From positions 1-30,608 of IMG/VR virus record IMGVR_UViG_3300038701_002030: 30,608 nt of DNA; one strand, given 5' to 3'. Positions 13,142-20,178 of the stretch are shown one piece after another (position 1 is the first letter of the stretch; each line of letters opens with the position of its first letter). The notes below the pieces were generated by a model. That model saw only the letters and a list, made by a program, of their open reading frames with translations. It had not been told where the DNA came from and made no database searches. Made by a program: the position numbers and the translations under genes. Source of the DNA: a virus.

Positions 13142-14264
13142 TCACTTTCACATTAGTCCGTCAATGCTCGGTACTATGGTGAAGTGTCACGGTTCTTATC
13201 AGGCTAGGCAGAAGTGGCCTGATATTGACCTAGAAAATGACGCGGCGGAGTATGGGACCGCCGCTCATTGGTATGCTGAACAATTGGGCAAAGTTGAAAT
13301 AGGTGATAAGGCACCTAACGGCGTACTCATTGATCAGGATATTGCGCTTTATACCAAACCGTACATTGAACGCATAAAACAACTAACCAGCATTAGCGAA
13401 TACTGTGGAGTTGAGACGAAAGTAAACCTTCCAATGTTGTTAGAAGGAATGTTTGGTACCGTCGACCTGTGGGCTTATGACATAGGTACGAAAACACTAC
13501 ACGTAGAAGATTTAAAGTTTGGTTTCAATGTTGTTGAAGCCGATGATAATTTTCAATTAGCAGCTTATGCAATTGGTTTGTTAGAGGCGTTAGGTTTCAA
13601 CGGGCACACCGAACAGGACGTAACTGTTGAAATGACAATCCACCAACCAAGGGCTTGGCACCCAATGGGTACAGTAAGAACGTGGCGTGTTAAAGCTACT
13701 GACTTACGGGCAACACGGAACATTATCATCAATACCATTAACGCAGTTCTTAGTGGTAGACCGTTAATGTTCAAGTCGGGTAATCATTGTAAGTATTGCA
13801 ATGGTAAGCTTTATTGCCCTGCTGCAATATCGGCTGGATACAATGCGGTCGATGTAATAACCACAGGTTCGTTACTTGACGACCAACCAATTGAAACTTT
13901 GGAAAGCATGTTCGTCACTTTAACTAATGCTAGACGAGCTTTAGAAAACTTATATAGCGCTGTTGAACTGACGTTACAGTCTGAAGTTGAAAAAGGTGCC
14001 TATGTTAACCGCGTAGGAATTGTAAAAGGTCAGTCACGCCGTAAGTGGTCCCGTGATGACAAAGAAATAATAACTCTGGGTAAATTGTTCGGCTTTGAAC
14101 TAACAGAAGAAAAAGTTTTAAGTCCTGCTAAAGCTGAACAATTAGGTATTGACCCCGAAGTCATTAAACCATATATTACCAAGACTCGCACAGCACCTAA
14201 GCTGAAAGTGACTAACGGTAAAACACTAACTGAGAAGGTTTTTCAAAATGCCAAAACTAAATGA
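13134..14264 (+). CDS. DUF2800 RecB/Cas4-like nuclease with probable Fe-S cluster
   Basis: 376 aa. PD-(D/E)XK core: LEGMFGTVD with D111, HVEDLKFG with E125 and K128, then DNFQLAAYA with Q141 and Y145. One N-terminal cysteine (C18, in SMLGTMVKCHGSY) and three C-terminal ones (C219, C222, C228 in HCKYCNGKLYC) match the 1+3 layout that holds a 4Fe-4S cluster in Cas4, AddB and AdnB nucleases. A likely single-strand-generating exonuclease for recombination-dependent replication. It overlaps both neighbours (8 and 17 bp); DUF2800 followed by a DUF2815 ssDNA-binding protein is a recurring phage pair. Catalysis and cluster are inferred from residues. Confidence 0.87.
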   Translation: MADHFHISPSMLGTMVKCHGSYQARQKWPDIDLENDAAEYGTAAHWYAEQLGKVEIGDKAPNGVLIDQDIALYTKPYIERIKQLTSISEYCGVETKVNLPMLLEGMFGTVDLWAYDIGTKTLHVEDLKFGFNVVEADDNFQLAAYAIGLLEALGFNGHTEQDVTVEMTIHQPRAWHPMGTVRTWRVKATDLRATRNIIINTINAVLSGRPLMFKSGNHCKYCNGKLYCPAAISAGYNAVDVITTGSLLDDQPIETLESMFVTLTNARRALENLYSAVELTLQSEVEKGAYVNRVGIVKGQSRRKWSRDDKEIITLGKLFGFELTEEKVLSPAKAEQLGIDPEVIKPYITKTRTAPKLKVTNGKTLTEKVFQNAKTK

Positions 14265-15048
14265 TTTACAAGTAGTAACAGACGACGTAATTGTAATTTG
14301 GGATGGTTTAACAAATCCTGAAACAAACCAGCAAGGTAAAGTCCAACATCATTTGTCTGTAGCTTTCCAAGCAAATTCACCTGTTCACGCAGAGCTAGAA
14401 CAACTTTTGCAATCCGAACTATTAACCGGTGATTTTAAAGGTAATTTACCGGCTGGTGCAAAATGGGGAATTGCCGATGTTGACACATCCAAAATTCCTG
14501 AATTAGCCGGTTGGAAAAAAGCCAACATCGGTACGTACACCGGGCAACCGACTTGTGTAGATGAAAACGGTCAGAAGATCAACCCTACAATGCTGGCAGG
14601 GCTATTACGTGCCGGTTCACGGGTCAAACTCATCGCACACGCCTATACGTACAACGCAATGGGTAATCAGGGCGTTAAGCTCGGTTTGGACGGCGTACAG
14701 TGTCTTGGTGCTGGTATGGAGCTGTCTGTCAGTGCCGGTATGTCAGCGGATCAAGTCGGTGCGGCATTCGGTGGACAACCAATGGGTACCGTAGCAGGTG
14801 TACAACCAATGCCTCAAGGTGTAGTTCAACAAGGCGCTGCACCAACACCAGCTGCACCAACACCAGCTGCACCAACACCAGCTGCACCAACACCGGTACA
14901 AGGTTTTGCTCAAGGTGCACCAGCTGTGCCAGCACCAACACCAGTTGAAAAATCTTACAATGTGAATGGTCAGGTATACACTGAATCAGCATTGCGTACC
15001 GGCGGTTATACCGACGCTCACTTTGCACAAATGACACCTGTTGCTTAG
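14248..15048 (+). CDS. DUF2815-type ssDNA-binding protein
   Basis: 266 aa. Residues 1-165 look like an OB-fold ssDNA-binding protein of the DUF2815 type ([20 protein letters not shown] at the start, [20 protein letters not shown] in the core, [12 protein letters not shown] at the end), the usual partner of DUF2800 nucleases. A linker rich in Gly, Gln, Pro and Ala follows, including four AAPTP units coded by a 15-bp tandem repeat, then a conserved-looking C-terminal tip ([20 protein letters not shown]) that may contact other replication proteins. It would coat single-stranded DNA at the fork. A terminator-like hairpin follows the stop. Confidence 0.85.
   Translation: MPKLNDLQVVTDDVIVIWDGLTNPETNQQGKVQHHLSVAFQANSPVHAELEQLLQSELLTGDFKGNLPAGAKWGIADVDTSKIPELAGWKKANIGTYTGQPTCVDENGQKINPTMLAGLLRAGSRVKLIAHAYTYNAMGNQGVKLGLDGVQCLGAGMELSVSAGMSADQVGAAFGGQPMGTVAGVQPMPQGVVQQGAAPTPAAPTPAAPTPAAPTPVQGFAQGAPAVPAPTPVEKSYNVNGQVYTESALRTGGYTDAHFAQMTPVA
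14836..14895 (+). repeat. Four tandem 15-bp repeats in the SSB linker
   Basis: Unit GCTGCACCAACACCA, four copies in register with the last base changed in copy four, coding (Ala-Ala-Pro-Thr-Pro)4. The multiple-of-three length keeps frame if copy number changes by slippage. It encodes the flexible linker between the OB-fold core and the C-terminal tip. Confidence 0.93.
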
Positions 15049-15066
15049 TCGATAGGTGATTAATAA

Positions 15067-15126
15067 AACCGGACCTTTGCTTAGTTAATGGGAGTTGCTA
15101 AGAGTCGCACAGAGGTTCGGTTTTTT
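15067..15126 (+). terminator. Long-stem terminator / attenuator before the polymerase genes
   Basis: CCGGACCT (15069-15076) pairs with AGGTTCGG (15113-15120), one G-U pair included, and is followed directly by TTTTTT (15121-15126). An inner CTTAG/CTAAG stem (15080-15084 and 15098-15102) closes a 13-base loop. It lies 20 bases after the SSB stop and inside the rightward operon, so it probably reduces rather than abolishes expression of the downstream polymerase genes. Confidence 0.78.
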
Positions 15127-15140
15127 ACTTAGGATTAATT

Positions 15141-15317
15141 ATGCAAAATTTACCGTATGAGAATCAAGTTGTTATGTGCAGGGAGAAAAACAAAAAGACT
15201 TATCATCGTGCTGTTTATAAAAACGGTGTGTTCATTGCCGGTGGTGATTACCCAATTAAGGTATATGAAATCAAGCCTGTGGAATGGTTTGATTTTGATG
15301 AATTTCACAAGGAGTAG
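15141..15317 (+). CDS. Small hypothetical protein, 58 aa
   Basis: Begins MQNLPYENQVVMCREKNKKT and ends EWFDFDEFHKE. AGGA lies 6 bases before the ATG, and the stop is 2 bases before the polymerase ATG, whose own Shine-Dalgarno AAGGAG is in its last codons, so the two genes are tightly linked. Predicted beta-rich (YHRAVYKNGVFIAGGDYPIK) with an acidic, aromatic C-terminus. Not recognised; position suggests a polymerase-associated or regulatory small protein. Confidence 0.72.
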   Translation: MQNLPYENQVVMCREKNKKTYHRAVYKNGVFIAGGDYPIKVYEIKPVEWFDFDEFHKE

Positions 15318-15319
15318 CT

Positions 15320-17110
15320 ATGCAAACTTACGATATAGAAACTTACCCTAACGCCTTTACTTGTTGGTTCTATGACAGTGAGAATTGGTACTACTACGAA
15401 ATTTCTCAGTACCGGAACGATTTAGAGGCGTTCCGAAACCATTGCATGTGGTTAGCGTCCCATCAGATACCTATGGTTGGTTTCAACAATTTAGGATTTG
15501 ACTACCCTGTAGTTCATCATATTTTGACGACGCATCATTGTAACTACGCAACCATTTATGCAAAAGCTCAAGAAATCATAGATACACCATGGGATGATCG
15601 GTTTAGAAATATGATCCGTGATCCTCTGGTGCCTCAAATCGATCTGTACAAAATCAAGCACTACGATAACTTTTCTAAATCAACGCGGTTAAAATATTTA
15701 GAATTTGTAATGCGAATGCAAACCATACAAGACTTACCGATTGAAGTTGGTACATGGTTAACACAATCACAGATTCACGATCTCGCCGTGTACAATAAAC
15801 ACGACGTGCAGGCCACTCATGATTTCCTTGTTGATTACTGTTTACCGGACATAGAGTTACGAAAAGCTTTATCGGACGAGTACGGTATTAACATGATCAA
15901 CTTCAACGATTCTAAAATGGGTAGCGTTGTACTAGAACACGAACTGCAGAAAGCAGGTGTAAGTACCGGCGGTAAAACGTTCCGTGATCAGATTGAGCTA
16001 AAAGAAATCATACTACCTTATATTTCTTTTGCTCATCCTGAATTTATTAGGGTTCTAGATTATTTAAAAGGACAAACGTTGAAAGAAACCAAAGGTGCTT
16101 TTGATGATTTGTCAGCGCATTGTTTTGGTATTGAATTTATTTTTGGAACCGGTGGTATTCACGCTAGTATTGAATCAGGTCATGTCCATGCTGAAGAAGG
16201 TTATCAGATTGTTGATGTTGACGTAGCCAGTTATTACCCAAACTTAGCAATCAGTAACCGTTGGTACCCTGAACACCTTAGCGAAATTTTCTGTGACGTT
16301 TATCAAGCGCTCTACGAAAAACGTAAAACCTTCCCAAAAGGTAGCCCACAAAACGCAGCGTTAAAATTAGCATTGAACGGTACTTACGGTAATAGTAATA
16401 GTAAATACAGTACGTTCTATGACCCTAAGTTCACAATATCTATCACGGTGAATGGTCAGTTGTTATTGTGCATGTTGGCTGAACACCTTGCCGTTATACC
16501 GACGTGTAAGCTGATACAGGCTAACACTGACGGCGTGACCGTCTCCATACGTGACGATTACCGGCCTTACCTTGACGAAGTATGTCGATGGTGGGAAAAC
16601 CTCACAGGGTTGATCTTGGAGGCTGCAGAATACTCGGACATGTGGATACGTGACGTAAACAATTACATTGCCCGTTATACAAACGGTAAATTTAAGCGCA
16701 AAGGTGCTTATGAGTTCGACCGCCAACCTCACCAGAACCACAGTGGTCTAATTGTTCCTAAAATGGCTTTTGATCGTATCACCGGTTCTGTTACACCAGC
16801 TGATGAATTAGACTTTTTAATGTGCGCTAAGGTGCCTCGTAATTCTCGGTTGGAGCATGGTGAAACGGTGATACAACCGATCAGTCGTTACGCCGTTACG
16901 AAAACTGGTGAACCTTTAACGAAAGTCATGCCACCGATCAAAGGTAAGGGTACGACTGAACGACGTATCGGTATTGATAAAACATGGTTAACCACAGTAG
17001 TTAACGACTTGTCTGACGATAGTTGGATAGCTAATATTGACCAAGAATATTACGAACAATCAATTCAAAAATTGGTAGGTCCAGTATGTCGGCATGTACC
17101 CGTAAAATAA
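15320..17110 (+). CDS. Family B DNA polymerase with 3'-5' exonuclease
   Basis: 596 aa. Exonuclease: Exo I YDIETYP (D5, E7), Exo II GFNNLGFDYP (N56, D61), Exo III YNKHDVQATHDF (Y158, D162). Polymerase: motif A VDVASYYPNLA (D301), motif B KLALNGTYGN (K349, N353, Y356, G357), motif C QANTDGVTV (D404). Motif C reads NTDG instead of the usual DTDS; the second, metal-binding aspartate is kept. It is short for family B (often 750-900 aa) and has no evident TPR1/TPR2-like insertions. AAGGAG sits 5 bases before the ATG. It is the replicative polymerase of this phage, and its 3' end overlaps the zinc-ribbon gene by 25 bp. Confidence 0.92.
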   Translation: MQTYDIETYPNAFTCWFYDSENWYYYEISQYRNDLEAFRNHCMWLASHQIPMVGFNNLGFDYPVVHHILTTHHCNYATIYAKAQEIIDTPWDDRFRNMIRDPLVPQIDLYKIKHYDNFSKSTRLKYLEFVMRMQTIQDLPIEVGTWLTQSQIHDLAVYNKHDVQATHDFLVDYCLPDIELRKALSDEYGINMINFNDSKMGSVVLEHELQKAGVSTGGKTFRDQIELKEIILPYISFAHPEFIRVLDYLKGQTLKETKGAFDDLSAHCFGIEFIFGTGGIHASIESGHVHAEEGYQIVDVDVASYYPNLAISNRWYPEHLSEIFCDVYQALYEKRKTFPKGSPQNAALKLALNGTYGNSNSKYSTFYDPKFTISITVNGQLLLCMLAEHLAVIPTCKLIQANTDGVTVSIRDDYRPYLDEVCRWWENLTGLILEAAEYSDMWIRDVNNYIARYTNGKFKRKGAYEFDRQPHQNHSGLIVPKMAFDRITGSVTPADELDFLMCAKVPRNSRLEHGETVIQPISRYAVTKTGEPLTKVMPPIKGKGTTERRIGIDKTWLTTVVNDLSDDSWIANIDQEYYEQSIQKLVGPVCRHVPVK

Positions 17111-17274
17111 CTTACGTTACCAGAAAAGCGGCTAAGAAAGCGGTAAAGCGTATCAAGGCCAAAGGTAAAATACCCGCTGAAGAATATCACTGTCCTGAGT
17201 GCGGGTTTTACCACTTAACAAAAAAACGAAACATGAACTACAAGGTGATAATAAGAAATGAAAACACGATTTAG
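17086..17274 (+). CDS. Small zinc-ribbon-like basic protein, 62 aa
   Basis: Basic N-terminus (RKITYVTRKAAKKAVKRIKA) followed by YHCPECGFYHLTKKR, a half zinc ribbon (CPEC plus a following His, with C4 as a possible fourth ligand). The pattern ...A......C..CG.YHLT. is common among small phage and plasmid proteins, which presumably bind nucleic acid. The start overlaps the polymerase gene by 25 bp and the end overlaps the next gene by 17 bp. Confidence 0.75.
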   Translation: MSACTRKITYVTRKAAKKAVKRIKAKGKIPAEEYHCPECGFYHLTKKRNMNYKVIIRNENTI

Positions 17275-17425
17275 ACATTGGGAATGGTCAAGCTTAATAC
17301 CAATTTGGCTTGCCGTGGCGTTGCTCACTTTTGCCGGTATGTACTTCACTAACAAATATACCGAATACGAATCAAACAAGGTTTGCAATCAATCAACTTT
17401 AGTAAAAGGATGGTGTGAAAGATGA
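17258..17425 (+). CDS. Small single-span membrane protein, 55 aa
   Basis: Begins MKTRFRHWEWSSLIPIWLAV; a basic/aromatic N-terminus precedes one membrane segment (about 13-30: LIPIWLAVALLTFAGMYF), then a hydrophilic tail of 25 residues with two cysteines. It overlaps the zinc-ribbon gene upstream and joins the DUF3310 gene through an ATGA overlap. Not recognised. The most likely topology is N-in; function is unknown. Confidence 0.7.
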   Translation: MKTRFRHWEWSSLIPIWLAVALLTFAGMYFTNKYTEYESNKVCNQSTLVKGWCER

Positions 17426-17832
17426 AAGCGCTAGGAACCCAAATAGCAGGTAACCATTACAAGGATTTACCTTATCAACCAGTAGAACTCTGGGCGAAGT
17501 TAAAACTAAACGCCTTTGAAGGTGCAATGGTTAAATATATCACCCGGTACAAAGATAAAAACGGTAGTGAAGATTTAAACAAGGTTTTACATTTTTGGAA
17601 ACTATACCAAGAATTAAAACCATTGCCACGGTGGTACAGGTTCGTGCCGTGGTACATAGAACATGTTTGGTATTACAAAATGTCTAAAGAAGTAGACAGG
17701 TACTGTGACATGAACAACATGGAACCAACCCAAAAGAAAGCGTTAAAAATCGCACTTTCCAGAATAACGGAAAGACACGACATGGCGCTGTGGATAGGCT
17801 TTTTAAAAACAATGCGTAGAGGTACTGAATAA
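17422..17832 (+). CDS. DUF3310 (SaV-like) protein
   Basis: 136 aa. Residues 5-65 match DUF3310: QIAGNHYKDLPYQPVELWAK, then AFEGAMVKYITRYKDKNG and SEDLNKVLHFWKLYQEL. These proteins are frequent in phage replication regions and have been annotated as nucleotide-kinase-like; the biochemical role is unsettled. About 70 residues of C-terminal extension (rich in Trp/Tyr, WYRFVPWYIEHVWYYKM, then a helical part) are not part of the usual domain. It overlaps its neighbours at ATGA and TAATG junctions. Confidence 0.85.
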   Translation: MKALGTQIAGNHYKDLPYQPVELWAKLKLNAFEGAMVKYITRYKDKNGSEDLNKVLHFWKLYQELKPLPRWYRFVPWYIEHVWYYKMSKEVDRYCDMNNMEPTQKKALKIALSRITERHDMALWIGFLKTMRRGTE

Positions 17833-18239
17833 TGAACGAGTTACACCGGTTAACAGCATGGCATAACGCTTGCCGCCCTGATAAAACGAAAGAAGAAGTT
17901 ATCGAGTTGTACAAAGACTTGATCAAAGAAGAACACAAGGAGTTAATGGACGCACCTTCACAGGGTAATTTGATCAAAGAGGCTGCAGACTTAATTGTTG
18001 TAGCTAGTGGGTTAATTGAGGCATGTGGTTATAACACTAATGATGTACTGACCCTCGTTAATGATTCAAATATGTCCAAGTTTTTATTTGAAGAAGATTT
18101 AACAGACGAATTAGATTTGAACGGTAAGTATCTGCGCGAAGTTGAACTAGGTGTTTTTGCGTTACACCGTGGTTCAGATAGTAAAATGCTCAAATCACCA
18201 AAATATCAACCGGTTGATGAATCTCTGTTTGAAGATTAA
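17832..18239 (+). CDS. MazG-like nucleotide pyrophosphohydrolase
   Basis: 135 aa. Residues 10-65 are a MazG/PRA-PH type all-alpha fold: WHNACRPDKTKEEVIELYKD, then EEHKEL (E34, E37) and, after exactly 12 residues, EAADLIVVASG (E50, D53), fitting the ExxE(12-28)ExxD metal-binding signature. It would hydrolyse (d)NTPs or related nucleotides to monophosphates, adjusting pools or alarmones during replication. It is the last gene of the rightward operon; its stop overlaps the stop of the converging late operon. Confidence 0.83.
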   Translation: MNELHRLTAWHNACRPDKTKEEVIELYKDLIKEEHKELMDAPSQGNLIKEAADLIVVASGLIEACGYNTNDVLTLVNDSNMSKFLFEEDLTDELDLNGKYLREVELGVFALHRGSDSKMLKSPKYQPVDESLFED

Positions 18240-18652
18240 CCGCCTTCAAGGTGTTCTGCGACCGCTGTAGAACACCTTGCTCCCCATTGATACAATCTAG
18301 CCGTGTAAGTTATAAAGTCCGGTAGCGGCATTCCTGATACGTCAGGATCGAAGTCAAAACCGGCACATTCGGGTGTAGGTGGCATTACTTCAACAGGGTT
18401 ATCTCGGTAGATGTATTTAACGACTGGATCAACATCAGGGATAACAACCGGATCGTCGTCAAAGTTTAGAAAAATCCACGCTATCAGGAACCCGGCAAGT
18501 GCCGAAATCGATACGGTCCAAACGAACTTTAAGTTGATTGATTGCAGCGTCTTTGACTCTCTCAACGGCTTTGAAATCGTTGATTCGCTCCACCGTTTCA
18601 CTATAACGCTTATCACATTCGTTAAGAGCGTTTTCAAGATCAGTGACCACAT
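18236..18652 (-). CDS. Putative Rz1-like outer spanin subunit, overlapping Rz
   Basis: 138 aa, starting inside and out of frame with the Rz-like gene and running 220 bp past it. The ATG at 18652 is chosen because GAGG lies 8 bases upstream; an ATG 6 bases earlier is too close. One membrane segment (43-63: FVWTVSISALAGFLIAWIF), then a proline/aspartate-rich stretch (DDDPVVIPDVDPVV, NPVEVMPPTPEC) and a C-terminal helix (LYQWGARCSTAVAEH). The place and Pro-rich domain fit an outer spanin, but there is no lipobox cysteine after the hydrophobic segment, so it is not a normal Rz1 lipoprotein. It may act as a membrane-anchored partner or be something else. Confidence 0.6.
   Translation of the reverse strand: MWSLILKTLLTNVISVIVKRWSESTISKPLRESKTLQSINLKFVWTVSISALAGFLIAWIFLNFDDDPVVIPDVDPVVKYIYRDNPVEVMPPTPECAGFDFDPDVSGMPLPDFITYTARLYQWGARCSTAVAEHLEGG
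18247..18279. terminator. Hairpin at the operon convergence point
   Basis: CAAGGTGTTCT (18247-18257) and AGAACACCTTG (18269-18279) form a perfect 11-bp stem with an 11-base loop, 8 bases past the stop of the rightward operon and within the last codons of the leftward one. No T-run follows on either strand, so it may act as a pause or RNA-stability element, or as a weak bidirectional terminator. Confidence 0.5.
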
Positions 18653-18809
18653 CTTCATTACCTCGGTTTATCTCGACAATTTCTTGCCATTCATTGTAAT
18701 TTGACTGAGCGACTTCTTGCCAACGGTCTGCATCGGCCTGAGCATCGTTAAGGCGGTCAGTTTGAACGTAACCAAAAACGGTGAGTATAGCGACCAGTAA
18801 CCATTCCAT
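18459..18809 (-). CDS. Rz-like inner-membrane spanin (i-spanin)
   Basis: 116 aa. An N-terminal membrane anchor (MEWLLVAILTVFGYV, residues 1-15) followed by a long charged coiled-coil-like periplasmic domain (DRLNDAQADADRWQEVAQSN ... NALNECDKRYSETVERINDF), the standard Rz architecture. With its partner it would fuse inner and outer membranes at the last step of lysis in a Gram-negative host. It starts at a TAATG junction with the holin-like gene and contains the start of the overlapping Rz1-like frame. Confidence 0.82.
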   Translation of the reverse strand: MEWLLVAILTVFGYVQTDRLNDAQADADRWQEVAQSNYNEWQEIVEINRGNEDVVTDLENALNECDKRYSETVERINDFKAVERVKDAAINQLKVRLDRIDFGTCRVPDSVDFSKL

Positions 18810-19027
18810 TATTTAGACCTCCCAGCAAAAGCCCTAACAGCATCTACTATCGTTGCCCGGCCATTGCTACCAACAGCCCAACAGAAAATAATAAAGCCAT
18901 CAAATAGAGCTATGTTATCAGGTACAACACCATTCCAGTATGAGTATAAAACGAAATGGAAAAAGGCAAAGAATGCCATTAGTCGTGTCCACTTTAGCTG
19001 AGGCTCTGTGTGAATAGGATCATTCAT
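18809..19027 (-). CDS. Small holin-like membrane protein, 72 aa
   Basis: Two hydrophobic segments, about 14-32 (LMAFFAFFHFVLYSYWNGV) and 40-53 (ALFDGFIIFCWAVG), with a charged C-terminus (DAVRAFAGRSK). Size, topology and position between endolysin and spanin genes fit a class II-like holin, which permeabilises the inner membrane to time lysis. It overlaps the endolysin gene by 4 bp (ATGA) and the Rz gene by 1. The other small membrane protein at 19918-20118 could be the holin or antiholin instead. Confidence 0.7.
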   Translation of the reverse strand: MNDPIHTEPQLKWTRLMAFFAFFHFVLYSYWNGVVPDNIALFDGFIIFCWAVGSNGRATIVDAVRAFAGRSK

Positions 19028-19476
19028 AACTTTGAGAACTCCTTACCAAGCACATTTAAGAACCGCAGAGGCTCTTTGTGGTAGTAGATGTACTCACGGT
19101 CATCTTGGTCAGGACAAAGCCACAGTAACCGTTGTCTACGTACATCGCCATGGTACATGACACGCTTTTCACCACTTAACTTACAGTCGAAGTAGATACC
19201 GAAACCTCCGAGCCCCGGCAACCGTTGAGCACTCATCCAGAATTTGGTCGCTTGATCATTACGTCCGAACCAATCAGTAGCTGTTGCTTTCTTATTACCA
19301 TTAACACCTACAGCATGACGGCTTGTACTGTCTTCAAATCGTATATGCGCTGCTACAACGGGACTTGGGACCATGGTACAGCCGGTAAGCTCTCTCAGCC
19401 CAATAGACATGTTAAACACGCTGTCAGCCATGTACGGTATTACTTCGGTTGGCCATTCTTCTTTGACTAAGCTCAT
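19024..19476 (-). CDS. M15-type peptidoglycan peptidase (endolysin)
   Basis: 150 aa. Zinc-ligand pattern of M15 peptidases: SRHAVG (H54), KKATATDWF (D68) and GGFGIYFDC...VMYHGDVRRQR (H109, D111), corresponding to the family's SxHxxG...AxD and G.G.Y....HxDxR blocks. No signal peptide, so release through the holin is expected. It would cleave peptide cross-links in the murein. It overlaps its upstream and downstream neighbours by 4 bp each inside the lysis cassette. The insert VNGNKK between the first histidine and the aspartate is unusual compared with compact M15 proteins. Confidence 0.8.
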   Translation of the reverse strand: MSLVKEEWPTEVIPYMADSVFNMSIGLRELTGCTMVPSPVVAAHIRFEDSTSRHAVGVNGNKKATATDWFGRNDQATKFWMSAQRLPGLGGFGIYFDCKLSGEKRVMYHGDVRRQRLLWLCPDQDDREYIYYHKEPLRFLNVLGKEFSKL

Positions 19477-19916
19477 TCTACCACCTCGACTCTCACGGGT
19501 GGGGCGGGTTTGGCAATACGTCGGGAGTCTTCAGCTTGATAAATTAAGATGGGGCGGTATTCATACCAACCTAACGGTATTCTATCAGGTATGACTGCTG
19601 CAAATTGAATGTTCATGCAGCCATCTTCTGCATAAGCTCCGTAGCTGATACTTGGCATCATGAATTTGTTACCAGTATCAACCTTGTGGAACTCCTTGTG
19701 GACAGTGACAATAAGGTCAGACTTTATGCACACCGTACGGTCAAATGTGAATTCATCACCGTGTTTTAGCCCATCATATACTTCGACACCGTTCACTGAT
19801 TTGATAGTAAGAGGGTCAGTCTTTAGTAGCTTAATTGACGAATTGATTGAAATTGCCACCAATACGGCAACTATCGTCACCAGAAAAGCCGTGAAATGTC
19901 TCTGTATAAACCACAT
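19473..19916 (-). CDS. Membrane-anchored protein of the lysis cassette, 147 aa
   Basis: Starts MWFIQRHFTAFLVTIVAVLV; the hydrophobic segment (about 8-25) looks like an uncleaved anchor or signal sequence, leaving about 120 periplasmic residues with a beta-rich pattern (VEVYDGLKHGDEFTFDRTVC, CMNIQFAAVIPDRIPLGWYE) and a proline-rich end (KPAPPVRVEVVE). GGGAG lies 6 bases before the ATG at 19916; an in-frame ATG at 19961 would overlap the upstream gene further without such a site. Not recognised. Position between the holin-like and endolysin genes suggests a lysis-related role. Confidence 0.68.
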   Translation of the reverse strand: MWFIQRHFTAFLVTIVAVLVAISINSSIKLLKTDPLTIKSVNGVEVYDGLKHGDEFTFDRTVCIKSDLIVTVHKEFHKVDTGNKFMMPSISYGAYAEDGCMNIQFAAVIPDRIPLGWYEYRPILIYQAEDSRRIAKPAPPVRVEVVE

Positions 19917-19917
19917 A

Positions 19918-20118
19918 TCATGCTCCCAGTAGTTTAAGTATGATCGGTTGTGCTGTATCACTACCCACTAAAGTCACTATGATGAGTGCAATCAACAATC
20001 GGTTTTGATTCTTTGCTAAACTCGCAATTTCCTTTGTATGATATTCAAGCATTTTCTCCATCGCCTCAATTTGTAAGCCGTGAGCGATTAAACGCTCATC
20101 TGCCTCTGATTTATCCAT
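19918..20118 (-). CDS. XhlA/holin-like protein, 66 aa
   Basis: N-terminal coiled coil (DERLIAHGLQIEAMEKMLEY, HTKEIASLAKNQNRL) followed by one membrane segment (42-58: LLIALIIVTLVGSDTAQ) and a short tail. This resembles XhlA-type haemolysin/holin accessory proteins. AGGTGG and GGGA precede the ATG. First gene of the lysis cassette, 58 bases after the tail fibre gene. It probably cooperates with the 72-aa holin-like protein. Confidence 0.7.
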   Translation of the reverse strand: MDKSEADERLIAHGLQIEAMEKMLEYHTKEIASLAKNQNRLLIALIIVTLVGSDTAQPIILKLLGA

Positions 20119-20159
20119 TCCCGACCACCTGTAGTTTATTTTAGTATTATTTGGAGTAT

Positions 20160-20178
20160 AACCGATCTATCGCCGGTT
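20160..20178 (-). terminator. Weak hairpin at the tail fibre stop
   Basis: AACCG (20160-20164) and CGGTT (20174-20178) form a 5-bp stem overlapping the stop codon of the tail fibre gene on the minus strand. There is no T-run, so it may only stabilise or space the transcript between tail and lysis genes. Confidence 0.3.

Noticed and set aside
14729-15037. Leu/Val-rich minus-strand frame
   Set aside because: A shadow of the Ala-Pro-Thr tandem repeat in the SSB gene.
15157-15351. 64-aa plus-strand frame near the polymerase start
   Set aside because: Out of frame with the 58-aa gene at 15141-15317, which has the correct Shine-Dalgarno and spacing; composition is not gene-like.
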